A stretch of 64,000 nt of DNA from Pyropia haitanensis (taxonomy: Eukaryota > Rhodophyta > Bangiophyceae > Bangiales > Bangiaceae), in NCBI GenBank assembly GCA_008729055.1, contig SDUX01000001.1, forward strand, positions 434,001-498,000, in the 5' to 3' direction. Shown here piece by piece: positions 21,010 to 32,411 of the stretch. How positions within the stretch are numbered: the first letter of the stretch is position 1; each line of letters opens with the position of its first letter. Below the pieces are notes generated by a model. The model was not told the origin of the DNA. It was given only the letters and a program-made list of their open reading frames with translations, and searched no databases. Position numbers and translations under genes: made by a program.

Positions 21010-21330
21010 ATGGCGTGCCTCGGGTTTGTCCCCGCCGTGGGGGCAGCTGTCTTCCCGTCACACCCGGCGGCGCCGGCGTGCTGCCCATCGCCGCCGGCGG
21101 TGGCAGCTCGCGCCTCCCCATTCTTCGGTCGCCGTGGTGGTGCGCCGGCGGCTCTGCCGCCAGTGACCCGCACCAGCGGCACCCGCCGCAGGTCAGCTTC
21201 GCCGGCGGCGGTGCTGTCGTCGAACAGCCAGGGTGCGGGCGCGGCCGAGAGCCTCCACCCCCCGGCGGCGGCGGCGACACGAGCAGCGGTGGCCGCCGAC
21301 GGCGGTGGCGGCGGCGCCTGCAGTGCTGAA

Positions 21331-21363
<33 letters not shown>

Positions 21364-22216
21364 CGGCCATGGCGCCAGTGGGCGGCCGCGACGGCCATGG
21401 CGGTGGCGCTGCTTGTGTCGCCCGGCGCGGCGCGCGCGTCGCGACGGTCGGTAAAGGCCAAGGATGCGCCCGCGCCCGCGGCGGCGACGGCGGCCGAGGC
21501 GGTCAGGTACGACGGGAAGAAGCAGCTGGACGAGCGCGAGCGCGCCGTGTCGCTGGTCATCACTGGCGGCGCGTTTGCAGGGCTGTTTGGCTGGGCGTAC
21601 CTGTCCAACCGGCGGGATGACCGGGAGGAGAGCGTACGCGTTCGGGTACGTTGGGGTGGGTGGTTGCCGCACCGATAGGGTGAGCGTGAAAGGGGTCCAG
21701 TGGAGATTGGCAGGTGCAAACCATGCGGCGAGCCCCGATGACGTTGGCATTGGATTCCAGCTGCTCTGGACGCGTCTGCTTGCCTTGGTGCTCTGTTGGT
21801 CCTGTGCTGGTCACTCACCGACGATTATTTTCTGTCTGCCTTCTTTCTTGGTGCTCTTTCGCACACACGATGGAACGAATGGGTCTGATGTTGGGTGCGC
21901 TACACTATGTGGCCTGGTTTGCGCTCTCCCCGCCCTTGGCGATGTACCACGGGTGTCTGCTTGCCTACTCGTTTGTCCCGTTTGCTGTTGTGCGGTTACA
22001 CAGGAGGAGGTGGAGCGGCTTGAAAAGGTCAAGCAAGAATTCGTCGAGGTGGACGGCGACGACAGCGCGCCCGACGACGCGGACATGATGGCCGAGCTCC
22101 GCAAGCGCCTCGCCGCGGACGGCGCGGCGGGCACCGACCCCGCCGCCACGGGCGACGATCCCGACGCGCCGCCGCCGCCGCCACCGTCCGTGGGCGGGGT
22201 GGACAAGAGCAAGTAG
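21010..22216 (+). CDS. Putative plastid (thylakoid-targeted) membrane protein, two exons
   Basis: Family not recognised with certainty. Seen: exon 1 runs to 21645, intron 21646-22003 (358 nt, GTACGT...CAG, phase 0), exon 2 22004-22216; 282 residues from the ATG at 21010. The N-terminus MACLGFVPAVGAAVF with Ser/Ala/Arg-rich continuation looks like a red algal plastid leader. A second hydrophobic piece (ATAMAVALLVSPGAARAS) looks like a thylakoid-transfer signal with an A-R-A cleavage site. After it come RYDGKKQLDERERAVSLVI, one membrane span (VITGGAFAGLFGWAYLS), NRRDDREES and, across the splice, REEVERLEKVKQEF, a charged helix. The tail is acidic and Pro-rich. This reads as a single-span protein with a charged helix on one face of the membrane. 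Location is inferred. Confidence 0.7.
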
Positions 22217-22650
22217 TGGGGGCCCGCTTTTCGGTGGTCATTGCGCTCGCTCTGATTTTGTGTGTGTTTTGTTGCACCCGCGGCTGGCCACGGCTGGCTG
22301 CCGCTGTGCTCGTTCTGGCCGCGACGGTGCGTTGGTCTCAAAAGAGTTATGTACCATATCGGGGTTGCGTGCCCGTTGTTCTTGCTGCCAGCATCGCTGG
22401 TTGAGACTGGGCCGAGGCGGACGTGTCATGCGTGGCGTAAGGGGGTAGTGGCACGACGAAGCGGGCGCGGGCGGGTGGAGGTTTGCTCGTCACCAGGGGG
22501 ACCGCAAGCGGGAGACATCATAGCTCGCTTTACGCGCGCGACATAAATACCAAACCGTGCCGTGCTGCGTGGGGAAGACTCGCCATGAGATTTACATGCG
22601 AACACAGGTGGGGGAGTGGGAGGAGACGAAGGTAAGCCTTACGTAGAGGA
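22217..22650. other. Convergent 3' spacer
   Basis: Between the plastid protein and the PIP kinase. Moderately AT-richer; ATAAATA at about 22543 may belong to a 3' end. No gene seen. Confidence 0.5.
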
Positions 22651-25284
22651 CTACTCCCTTGTGTTCGCTGCTGCTTGGCTTGGTGGTGCGGCGCCCGTCG
22701 GGACTGGCACTGGGCCCGTCGCCACCAGCCCCGAGGACGTCGATGCCGCGGCTGGGGCCGTCGCTGGCGCCGCCGTCGCCGCCGCCGGCGACGGCCTTGG
22801 CTTGGGTGCCACTGCCATGGACGGGTCAGGGAGGATCTTCTCCCGGCAAAAGTCTACAAACCGGCGCCGGTAGACTGGCGGCGGCGCCACCGACATGCTC
22901 GTCGGCGAGCAATACTGCACGGTCTTGAGGGTGTGCTCCAGTTGCTTGCGGAGGGTGTAGCCCTGGAGGGTGTCAATCACGCCCAAGCAGATGCGGTAGC
23001 AGGTGCGCACGCCTGCCGCATCCACCTGCGCCCCAATGTAGTAGGGCGCTGACTCCTCATTCTCGCCGTACTGCTCCTTGTACCACGCGTCGTCCTCCTC
23101 CAGCATCTCCGACATTCCCAACAGCAGGCTGTAGTCCATGATGGACGTGCGCTCCAAAAAGTCCGCGTCCCGGTCTAGCTGCTTCAGCAGCCGCTCCGTC
23201 ACGTCGGGGCGGAAGAAGATGGGGGACTCGAGGTCCAGGTCTTTCAGCGTCACGTTCTCCTTCTCCAGCTCCCGCGGCGACGCCATCCTCCCCTTGGTGC
23301 TGCCCTTGAGGTCGTACTTCTTATCCAAGTACAGCCCTTGGTCAAAGATGCTGGACATGACGACCATCCGGATGTGGCTGCCCCGGGTGGTCCGCACAGA
23401 AAAGTTGGCCAGAAATTTGGTCAGCAGCGTGTGGGGGTTCTTCACAACGTGGTCATAGTAGAGGGGGAGGAGGCTGGCGAGCTTGCGCTGCTCGCCCTTG
23501 GTGACCGTCTTCATAAAGTAGCTCTCGTCCTCGGTGATGTAGAAGAGGGCGCCCGACTTGCCCGGCGTCGGCAGCTCCCGCACCTTGGACTCGGCGCAGG
23601 TGGAGCCGAGAAAGTCGGCCTCGGACAGCCCAAAGTGCTCCCGGATGCGCCGGTACACAAACGGGGAGGGGTGCTCCCACGACGCAAACGACGCGACGTT
23701 AAGGAGGGCCTTGCGTTCCTCCGCGGGGTTAAAGTCAAACACCAGGGACTGCTTAAAGTCGCTGCTCGTCGGCTCCGTCATCGAGTTGGTCTGGATAACG
23801 TCGCTGGTGTGGCGGAGGCCAAACTGGATCGACAGCACAATCTCCCAGTTGCGGTGGCCCTTGTACACCACCTCCCCGTCCTTCACCTTGCGTTTCCGGC
23901 CGCGGACCAGCGGCTTGGCCATCTTGGTCACCCGCTTCGTAAACTTCTTCTCCGCAGCCCTGACCGTCCGGCCGCTCGGGTGGTGCGCGAGCGCGCTTGC
24001 GCTGCTGCTGCCGGGCGCCAGCCCATCGCCGTCGCCGCTGCTGCTAGCCGCAATCCCAAACCGCGCCTCGTCGTCCGAGGCGGTGCCGTCACCGCCGCCG
24101 CCGCCAGCAGCGCCGCCACCGCCACCGCCACCCCCGCCGCCGCCACCGCCACCACCACCGCCACCGCCACCACCGCCGCCGCCACCGCTAGCCCCCGCCC
24201 CACCTCCGCCGCCGCCACCACTGGCACCGCCCAACGTCGACGCGGCGACCGCGGGATCCTGTGCGGGGGTGATGGTATCCGGGCCGACCGCCTCGATTTT
24301 CATGTCCTTGGCTGCCGCCGGCATGAGGATGGCCTTGGAGAAGTACGCCGACGTCACCCCCGACGACTGCCGTCGCCTGTGCAGCGCCGTGGGCGCAACG
24401 GGCGGCCGCAGCACATCGCGCGCCGACGGCCGCGGCTGCAGCGTCGACGGCAGGGCGTCGCCGGCGGTGGCGCCGAGGGAGCTCGCCGTCGACAGCGCCG
24501 AGTTGCCCCGCGTGAACCGCCGGCCCACGTGCGTCGGCGACGTGGTCGCGTCAGCGTCACCCGCCGCGCCGCCCCCGCCACCGCCCCCCTGCCGCAGGGG
24601 GCTCATGACGGGCTCACTGTGAGAGCCCGCCGCGTGAAACGGCGGCGGCGACGCCCCAAAGGCGTGGCTGTGCGGGGGCGTCCGCGGCGACTGCGACGGC
24701 CGCGGGGAGGTGGGCAGCGACCCGTCGCTGTCGCGGCCCATGGGCAGTGCCGGCGTCGCGTCGGTGCGGTCGGGGAAGCCCTGTTCCCGCTTCTCCGCCA
24801 GCCGCCGCTCCCCGCCGCTGTCGGCAGCGCCCGACGCAACGCCGCCGCCGCCGCCCCCGCCCGCGCCACGGGCGGAGGGAGGGGAGGGCGACACCGAGTC
24901 GGCAAACGTGACCGTGTGGACGGGTCGTGGCGGCACCGCCGCCGGCGGGGGCGGCGCTGCCGCCCCGCTAATGCCGCCACCGGCACCATCCCTACCCCCG
25001 TTGCTGCCTCCGCCGCCGCCACCGTCGCCGCCGCCGCCGCCACCGCTGCCACCGCCGCCACCGCCATTGCCCCCCCCTCCCGCCGCAGTTCCCGCGGCTG
25101 CAGCGGCATTGGCGGCGGCGGCGGCGGCGGCGGTGGCGGCCGTCATCCCCAACGCCGTCCCGGGCGGTAACGACGCGGCTGGCGGCGACGGCAGCCGCAG
25201 TGGCGGCGGCGCCGGTTGCGGTGGCGGTGGCAGCGATGGGGGTGGCGGCCGCGGCGGGCGGTCCCCTGGCGTCACTGCGGGCAT
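22651..25284 (-). CDS. Phosphatidylinositol phosphate kinase (PIPK)
   Basis: Makes PtdIns(4,5)P2 or a related bisphosphate from a monophosphate at membranes. Seen: 877 residues from the ATG at 25284, single exon. About 1-470 is disordered Pro/Gly/Ala/Ser sequence with (GGC)n-encoded poly-Gly. The kinase domain begins with KGHRNWEIVLSIQFGLRHTS (about 475), then FDFNPAEERKAL and WEHPSPFVYRRIREHFGL. The ATP-site Lys is in TEDESYFMKTVTKGEQ. Further motifs are YDLKGSTKGR (about 658) and TSIMDYSLLLGM (about 716), both hallmark PIPK motifs, and the late ICLGVIDTLQGYTLRKQLEH with activation-loop sequence down to RRRFVDFCREKILPD. MORN repeats, typical of plant PIP5K, are absent. Type I versus II cannot be settled without aligning the activation loop. 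Convergent with the plastid membrane protein. Confidence 0.95.
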   Translation of the reverse strand: MPAVTPGDRPPRPPPPSLPPPPQPAPPPLRLPSPPAASLPPGTALGMTAATAAAAAAANAAAAAGTAAGGGGNGGGGGGSGGGGGGDGGGGGGSNGGRDGAGGGISGAAAPPPPAAVPPRPVHTVTFADSVSPSPPSARGAGGGGGGGVASGAADSGGERRLAEKREQGFPDRTDATPALPMGRDSDGSLPTSPRPSQSPRTPPHSHAFGASPPPFHAAGSHSEPVMSPLRQGGGGGGGAAGDADATTSPTHVGRRFTRGNSALSTASSLGATAGDALPSTLQPRPSARDVLRPPVAPTALHRRRQSSGVTSAYFSKAILMPAAAKDMKIEAVGPDTITPAQDPAVAASTLGGASGGGGGGGAGASGGGGGGGGGGGGGGGGGGGGGGGGGAAGGGGGDGTASDDEARFGIAASSSGDGDGLAPGSSSASALAHHPSGRTVRAAEKKFTKRVTKMAKPLVRGRKRKVKDGEVVYKGHRNWEIVLSIQFGLRHTSDVIQTNSMTEPTSSDFKQSLVFDFNPAEERKALLNVASFASWEHPSPFVYRRIREHFGLSEADFLGSTCAESKVRELPTPGKSGALFYITEDESYFMKTVTKGEQRKLASLLPLYYDHVVKNPHTLLTKFLANFSVRTTRGSHIRMVVMSSIFDQGLYLDKKYDLKGSTKGRMASPRELEKENVTLKDLDLESPIFFRPDVTERLLKQLDRDADFLERTSIMDYSLLLGMSEMLEEDDAWYKEQYGENEESAPYYIGAQVDAAGVRTCYRICLGVIDTLQGYTLRKQLEHTLKTVQYCSPTSMSVAPPPVYRRRFVDFCREKILPDPSMAVAPKPRPSPAAATAAPATAPAAASTSSGLVATGPVPVPTGAAPPSQAAANTRE

Positions 25285-26654
25285 GATCGGCCGGCCGCCC
25301 CCCTACGCCACCTACCCTCCGCGAACGGGCCCTTGCGGTGACCCACCCCCCCCCCCCCCCCCCCCCCCCCACTCTCACACACCTCCCCAGCCCGGCCTGG
25401 CCGCAGGCCTGGCAGGCACGCAGCTGAAAGGGGGAGAGCGGTACAAAGGGTACCACCGACGATGCAGGCGCAGGCGGGAAGCGCAAAACCAACGGAAAAC
25501 AGGCAGCCCGCAGCGGCAGCGTCAAAAAAAGCAAAGAAAGACAAGGGGAAAAACAAGGAGAACGACCGCCGCAGGGCACACAGCTGGCGTCGCGTCAAGG
25601 GAGGGGTGAAGACGATGCCGGCAACACCCACCCAATAGTCAAGAAGGGGGGTGAGGAGGGTGCTGGCAACACCCGCCCGACGGAAAAGGGAAGAAAAAAA
25701 GAGAGAAAAAAAAAAGGAAGCCGAGGGCGCCTCTCACCAAAGGAGGGGGGAATGTGGATGCACCGCGCACCGGTCGTCTCTCCCCCTCCCTCCCCCCTCC
25801 CCCTCCCCCGCAAACCCCGTGACCACCTGCCCACTGCCGCCGCCGGCACCCCCCCCCCCCTTGCTCTCGCCGTGGCGGCGGCGTGTGCACGCGCGGCGAC
25901 GGCCGCCGCAGGAAGGCGGGGGGGCGACGGGAGGGGGGTGGGCAGCGTGAGCAGGGTGAGCGGGTTGTGGGGGGGGGGGGGGGGGGGTCCTCGCACACAG
26001 CCAGCGCCGGCGCCTGTCTGCGCTGCAAGCCGGGGTGCAGCCGCTGCCTGCCAGCCTGCGCGCGGCGGGGGTCGATTGCCGCCAGCCGGGTGAAAATAAT
26101 TTGGGGGGCGGAGTGCCGGGGCGTCGAAATATGATGGCGCGAACGGCTGTCAGTGTGACACATCGCCACGACGCGCTGGTCTAGCACGGCGGCGTGACGT
26201 GGCTGTGGACAGCGGGGGGGTGAAAATCGGCCGTTGGGTCTACGGAAAAATGGGTCGAAAAAAAAGTCGGTGGCGGCGGGCGGCTCGCCGTGCGACGGCT
26301 GGAGGGGGTCGGACCGACGCCGTCATCGGTAGCGGCGGGGCATCCAACGGGCTAAGCGGCGTCCTCATCAGGCGTACACACCGAGGGATAGGGTACGTCA
26401 GTGGTCATCTGGCTCGCTGCCCCGTGAAGTTGCCAGAAGCGCAGGAGAAAGAGATACATTTCAAGTATACGACGCGACCATCCCACTACCAGCCAGTCTG
26501 CACACCAGCTGATCCCAGGTGCCTGTCTGTGTTTCCCTAGGACATCGCTGACTCTCTTTGTGGGTTGCCGAGGGCTCCCAACCAGTATAGTGGGAGCGAC
26601 AGCGCCGCGGCGTCCGCTCTGGCGGCGACGGTAGCGGCGGCAGCAATGGCAGCG

Positions 26655-26687
<33 letters not shown>

Positions 26688-29312
26688 GCGGTAGTACCAG
26701 CGAAAATGGCGAGATACCCTAGGGGCAGTGTTCAACGGCGCCGCGACACGTCGGCGGCAAGTGCCGAGTTGTCCTCTTCTGCCGTAGAGGAGAATCACAT
26801 GCCCCGCCGGCTCCGACGACGTCGCAGCGTGCAGGGCAGGCACCGCGGTTGCCGCTGGGAGGAGAGGGGGAGCGGGGGGGGGGGGGTGAGACGGCCGGCG
26901 ACGACAGCCCCTTTCTGCCGACCGCGGTCGACGGGTGAAGACGATCACCCTACGTCAAGCGGTCGGACCCGGCAGCGACGTCGGGCGGCGGCGCTCTGCC
27001 CGTGACGGTCAGCTGATGGGAATGGCCGTACCAAGACCAGCGGTCGGACCAGCACCGGGTGGGGATGACCACCCGGCGGCGGGCAGCCGGACCGGCCGAC
27101 GCCGGCGAATGGCACCATCAACGGGGAGGGGCGGCGGCTGCTCAACGCGCGGCCAGCCGCCGATCGACAGCCGCCGCCCGCGCGCCGCCCGCCTTCCTGC
27201 GTCGCCACGCGCCCTCGCTCGCCCCTACGCCAGGGTCACGCCAATGGGCGCGCCACGCTCACAACAGCGCCCCCCACCGAGATCCGGCGAAGAAACAGCG
27301 CTTTCACCCCACCCCCCCCCCCCCCATGCGCCGGCCAGCGCCGTGCCCTAGCGGCGCGGCGCGGTGCCGCGAGACTGGGACGGACACTGAGGGGCGGGGC
27401 AGCCAATGGGCGGCTGCCGGCGGCGGCGGGCGTGGCCTGTTTGGACGGCGCCGCCGCCGTGGCTGCGCCGAATGGGGCGGGGGTGGGGATTCCGTTGGCA
27501 CACGCATGGCGCCGTCCTTTTTTCCGCGAGACTCGTCCCGATGCATCCCGCTTGAGCCCTGATCGGTCGTCAGCCCGGCACAACCATCACTGTGGTGCGC
27601 TTGAGAATCGAGGCCGTGTCGGGCAGTGTGAAAAGAAGCGCAGACCTGACTCGTCATCACGTTGACACCATCAATTATTGTGAGCTGCCTGACTTGTGAA
27701 GTTAGTGGTTGCGTCTCCCTAGTCTGGCACTCACGCTCCACAGGCTGCTCTGTCTTGCATCCTCCACTGGCACTTGACAGGTCCTCCCACCGCCCCAGCC
27801 AGCCTTCCGGTGACATTCCCTTGGCCCAGGCTGTCGCTGCCCCCTCTCTCCACCCCCACATCGCACAGACCCCGCTGCAACGTCCGCATCGCTTCTGTTG
27901 GTTTGGCGTCGCACCATCCGCCCCGGCCCTCCCACAGGTACGGTTGATTCTCATCCTTCTTTCTTCTGATGATGGAGACGGCGTTGACACGAGCGCACAC
28001 CTGACCACGTGTATTGCCTGGTTTGGCTGTGAGTCCCGCCCCTTCGGAAAGGCCATGTGGTGTTCGTTCGACTGCTTCTTTTTTCTCTGCGCAAGTTTAG
28101 CGGTGTCACGACTGGCATCCACCGCTCGCGACGCGGACTGCCAAGTCGCGCTGAAGAGGGAGACGGGTGGGCGCATCGCGCATACTGGACGAGGCGGGTT
28201 TCTGTGTCGCCCGCTCCCTTGAGGACCCGCCTGCTGTCTCCCACGCCTACCTCTGTGCAGTGACAGATCTGTTAGGTGTGTCCGTACGCCCTCGGTCCGT
28301 CCGTTCTCCTGGTCCTTCCGCCCGCATTCGCCCTCCCTCCCCTGACCGCGGAGGAATGGAGCGATGCATATGGCGGGCGAGAGATGGGACTGCATGGATG
28401 CAGAGTGGGCTTCTATTCACGGTAGCGGGAGTGGCGATGATGAACGCGGGGTGGCTCATAGGGTCGTGTCTGCGGGGCGTGGGGCTGGGGCGGCGGATGG
28501 GTTCCCGCGGTCCGTGCGGGCGGCCTCGCTCTCGAATAAAAAAGCGCAACTAAGCGACAAACAAAACCCCTGAATCAAAATCACGAAACCAGTACGCTGG
28601 AGCACCTTGGCGATGCAGCCTTTGGCACATCCCTGTTGGTTCACATGCAATACCCACGACAGATATCTATGTCTCGGTCACACAGAAGCGCTTTTCGGAT
28701 TCCCAGCATCGGCCGCCAGGTCGATTTCGTGCGTTCCCGGGACCCCCGTCTCCCACCCCCCCCCACACCCCGCCGTGCCGCCGCGGTCGGCTGCAGGCCG
28801 TTGCCCCTCCCACCACCCCCGCACCACGCCTGCGCCACCGCCGCGAGAGCGCCCGCACGCCACCGTCCCCCCCCCCCCCCCCCGCCACCGCCGCCCACGC
28901 GGCCGCTGCACCCCGCGCTCGGTGCGCTGGACCGCCGAGGGGCACCGCCGGCCGCCGTTCCCCCCCCCCCACTCCACGCCGCGCCTCCGCCTCCCCGCTC
29001 TCCTCTCCCCCGCGTGCGCCCTCCTGTCGGTAGCATCCCCCCCCCTCGTTGCCTACCCCCTCCCCCCACCGTCGTTTCCTCCTCCCCCCCCCCCCTCGTT
29101 GCCTACCCCCTCCCTCCACCGTCGATTCCTCCTCCCCCCCCCCCTCCCCCTGCCCTCAACGTCCAATGCCCTAACCCGTTTCCGTCGGCCCGATTGTACC
29201 TATCGGCGTCCCACCCCCCTCCTGTCATCCCCCCCCTCCCCCCCTCCCCTACCCCTTCTCCCCGTCCCCTTCCCACTCATCCGTGGCCATCCCTGTGGTG
29301 TGGCTTAGGTGT
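25285..29312. other. 4-kb region without a recognised gene
   Basis: Begins with a C run (about 25347-25370), then A-rich tracts, a G run (about 25970-25987), (GGC)n near 26650-26690 and a moderately AT-richer block at 27600-28620. A frame at 27662-28222 (plus) is not obviously shadow-like but has no motif. AATAAA at about 28534 could end a plus-strand transcript. From 28740 on, C/T-rich DNA leads to the OTU gene. Confidence 0.45.
29041..29140. repeat. Two tandem 50-bp pyrimidine-rich units
   Basis: CTCGTTGCCTACCCCCTCCC recurs at 29045 and 29095 followed by nearly the same CACCGTCG and CCTCCTCCC text. It lies about 170-270 bases upstream of the OTU start, in its C/T-rich leader. Confidence 0.8.
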
Positions 29313-31513
29313 ATGGCGCGCGGGGGTGGCCGCGGTGGGCGCGCCGCCGCCGCCGCCGGTGCGTCCACGACCAAGAAGGCCCGCGGCGGCGGCGGCTGTA
29401 CCGGCGTTGGCAGCGGCGGCCGCGGGGGCGCCAAAAAAAAGGCGCCCTCCCGCCGCCGCCGGCGCCCCCCCCCCTCGCCCACCGACAGCAGCGACGGCGA
29501 CGGCGGCGGCAGCACGACAACGACGACGACGACGGCCACGACGGCGACGAGCGGCAGCGACGGGAGCGGCCGCCGCGGCGCCGCGCGGCGCGCGGCCGAG
29601 CTCGGCCGCCTCCGCACGCAGCTGGCGCTGTCGGCGCTCGCCGTGCGTGACGTCGCGCCCGACGGCAACTGCCTCTTCCGGGCGGTCGCGGACCAGCTGG
29701 GCGAGCCCGCCGCGCACGCGTCGTACCGGTCGCGCGTGTGCGACTGGATGGCGGGCCACCCGCAAGACTTTTTGCCCTTTTATGACGGGCCCGCCACGTA
29801 CGACGCGTACGTGCAGGGGATGCGGCGGGACGGGCGGTGGGCGGGCAACCTGGAGGTGCGTTTTGGGGGGGGGGGCGGCTGCGTGCGCTGCGCGGGGTGG
29901 CATTGGGTGGCTACGGAGACGGGGCGTAGGCTGAGGGGGGGAGAGGGGGGAGGTGGGGGGGGGAGAGGACGCGCGCGGGGGTGGGAGAGGATACGCACGG
30001 GGGTGGGAGAGGGTACGCGCGGGGGTGGGCGATGCCCTTTTGTCTTGCGGTGCTGTGGGCGGTGCGCGCCCGCGCCGACGTCGCTGTCCGTGCTGCACAT
30101 TGGTTGTGTGGTGGCCCGCATTGGAGCGCGTGTGCATCTGCGCTCGTGTCCCTGCCATGGGCCACTACTCACGCCCGTTCCCCTCCTCACCGCCGCACGT
30201 ACGGTCCCGCTGTGCGTATGGCTGTGTTTTTCTTTGCTCCTCCTCGGTGCGCGTGCCCTTGATTGCTTTGTTCCTCCCTCCTCGTCGGTTGGTCGTCGCT
30301 CTCCTCCATGGCACCCGGTCCGCTCGCTCCCACTTTGCCGCCCACCCTTCTCCCCCCCCCCGTCCCCGTCGCAGATCCAAGCCATCAGCCAGGTGCTCCG
30401 CGTTAACATCCGGATCCACCGGCTGGGCGCCCCCTCCCTCGACATTGCCAACTTCCCCGCCGCGTCCGCCCCCGCCGTGCATCTCACGTACGTGTCGGGC
30501 GAGCACTACGCGTCGGTGCGGCCGGCGGGGGAGCCACCAGAGGATGGGGAGGAGGAGGGGAGCGCGGCCGACGCGGCGGCCGAAGGGGGAGGCGGCACCG
30601 GGGGGGGGGGAGGAAAGGGGGGGGGGGCGGCAAGGCCACGAAAGGCGGCGCCGGCAGGGGCGGCAAGGGCAAGGGGGGGAAGCGCGCCGTGGCGGCGCGG
30701 ACGGGCCGGCCCGCCAACCACCCGGCGCTGGGCGCCACGCCGCCGCCGCCGCCGCCGCCGCCAGCCGCCGCCGCGGCGGGCGCCGCGGCGGACGTGGCGG
30801 CGGTAGCCCGCCGGGCGGGCGTGGCCGCGGCGGTCGCGGCGGCGATGCTGGCCGACTGTGAAGGGGATGTGGACGCGGCGGTGGCGGTGCTGTGCTCGGG
30901 CGGCGGGGCGCCGCCGCCCCCGCCGCCGACGGCGACGGCAACGGCGACGACAACGGCGACGCGGGTGCCGCCACCGGCGTCGGCGGCGGCCGCCTCGCCC
31001 GGGCCCGTCACGGCCGTCGCGGCCGACGGCACGCCGCTCATCCTCCTCGACGGTGCTGCCGCCGACACGGCGCCCCCAGCTCCCGCGGCGGCGGCGGCGG
31101 CCACCGCCGCGTCCGCCGCCCCCTACGCTACCCTCGCTACCGCCGCCGCGGCCGTCGCGGCCCCCGCCGGCGCCCCGCGGACCGCCCCCCCCTCGTCCAC
31201 CGCTACCCCCCCCCCGGGCAGCGCCCGCCCCCCTCCCCCACCTCCACCCCCCCCCCACGGCGGCGCTCCCCCCCTCCCCCTCGCGCGCCCCCGCCGCCGC
31301 CGCCGCCGCCGCCCCCCGCGCGGCCGCGCCCCGTCCCAAGCGCCGCCTCAGCGACGTGGCCGCCTCCGCCACCCCCTCCCCCGTGCGGAAGCTCGCCGAC
31401 CGCGCCGCCGCGGCGGGCGTCCGCCGTCGGTCGGCGCGCGCCGCTGCGCGGCGGCGGCGGCGGGGAAGCCCGAGCCCGCCGCCGCCGCTGCCGGCGGCGG
31501 CGGGAGCGGATGA
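29313..31513 (+). CDS. OTU-family deubiquitinase (OTUD3-like) with UBA-like segment; frame breaks at homopolymers
   Basis: Cysteine protease removing ubiquitin. Seen: exon 1 29313-29855 starts with a Gly/Ala/Lys-rich region, then the catalytic block VRDVAPDGNCLFRAVADQLG (Asp, Cys) and YRSRVCDWMAGHPQDF. Intron 29856-30374 (519 nt, phase 0, read-through possible). Exon 2 gives IQAISQVLRVNIRIHRL and VHLTYVSGEHYASVRP with the catalytic His. The order and the WAGNLE/IQAISQVL junction match OTUD3. After two 11-base G runs (30600-30627) the sensible frame moves: GKATKGGAGRGGKGKGGKRA, then a UBA-like DVAAVARRAGVAAAVAAAML...DVDAAVAVL. One extra base restores it. A further shift among C runs at 31183-31257 probably hides a tail reading KRRLSDVAASATPSPVRKL. 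The stop at 31513 is therefore provisional. Confidence 0.86.
29962..30030. repeat. 22-bp tandem repeat in the OTU intron
   Basis: Three copies of a unit like GAGAGGRTACGCRC followed by GGGGGTGG. The intron stays open in the flanking reading frame, so an unspliced read-through product is formally possible. Confidence 0.7.
30600..30627. repeat. Two 11-base G runs at a frame break
   Basis: Runs at 30600-30610 and 30617-30627, separated by AGGAAA. The OTU frame must advance by one inserted base here to reach the Lys/Gly-rich linker and UBA-like segment. Confidence 0.9.
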
Positions 31514-32411
31514 GGGGGCGGGGGGGGGGGGGGGGAGGAGATCCGCCTGCAGCTGCAGCCCGCGCTGCGCATCTGACGTGTGTTGCGGCGGGGAGGGGAG
31601 GGAAGGGGAGGGAAGGGAGGGAAGGGGGGGGTGGAGGGGAGCGGCGCCGCAATGCCCGCCGGCGGCTCTGGTTGGGGGGCACGCCCGTGCCGGCCGGCCG
31701 CCGCCAAGGCGGCAGGGGTCGTGCGGCGGGGTCCGCCCTTGCCGGCGAGGTGGGCGTCCCCGCAACGTGGTCGCGCCGGGCAGCGCCCACTTCTTTTTTT
31801 CGGCCACACTTTACCAGCCTAGCCCTGCCGACGCGGAGCGCAGGCGTCCGCGCCGCCGCTCTGCGTGGCTTTCTGCCGCGGTGGCCACCACACCGGCTGC
31901 GTCGCGGCCGCCACTGTGGCCGTTGCGGGCGCCCGCTAGGGCGTGTTGATGGGGAGTGTGGGAGGGTTCGTTCCCGTGGCGGCGGCGGTCCCGCCGGACG
32001 CGCCGTGTTTGCCGACGCGCTGCCGCCCGCCAGGCCGGGTGGGTGGCGGCCGCCGCCGCCGCCGCCACGGGCCACACCGTCGGGTCGCCGGGGAGGCTCG
32101 ATCGCTCGTCCCCCCCCCCTCCCCGCCCGCGCACGCGTCGATGGGCCCAGCCCCGCGACACGCCCTGGCGGCCGCCACAGGTCGCCGCCGCCGCCGCCGC
32201 CGCGCACGCCCCCCCCGCCCGACGGGGCACCGCGCCCGCGGCGCGCTCCCCGCAGCCCAGGCGCACACCCACGCAGGCGCACGGCGCACCACCTTCTGCC
32301 CACGTCCCCGCTCCCCCACCCCCTGGCCGCCGCCGCCCCCCCCCCCCGCCTAAAACGCGAGAACGTGCGCAAATCCCGCGGCGACGCGGCGCAACCCCCC
32401 CACCCCACCCC
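31514..32411. other. Convergent spacer between OTU and RCC1 genes
   Basis: May include the true end of the OTU frame. Contains a purine-only tract and G/C-rich simple sequence. No separate gene seen. Confidence 0.45.
31588..31640. repeat. Polypurine GGGA/GGGAA tract
   Basis: About 50 bases of G with regularly spaced A on the plus strand, partly mirror-symmetric; such tracts can form triplex or quadruplex DNA. It lies just past the OTU coding frame, possibly at its 3' end. Confidence 0.7.
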
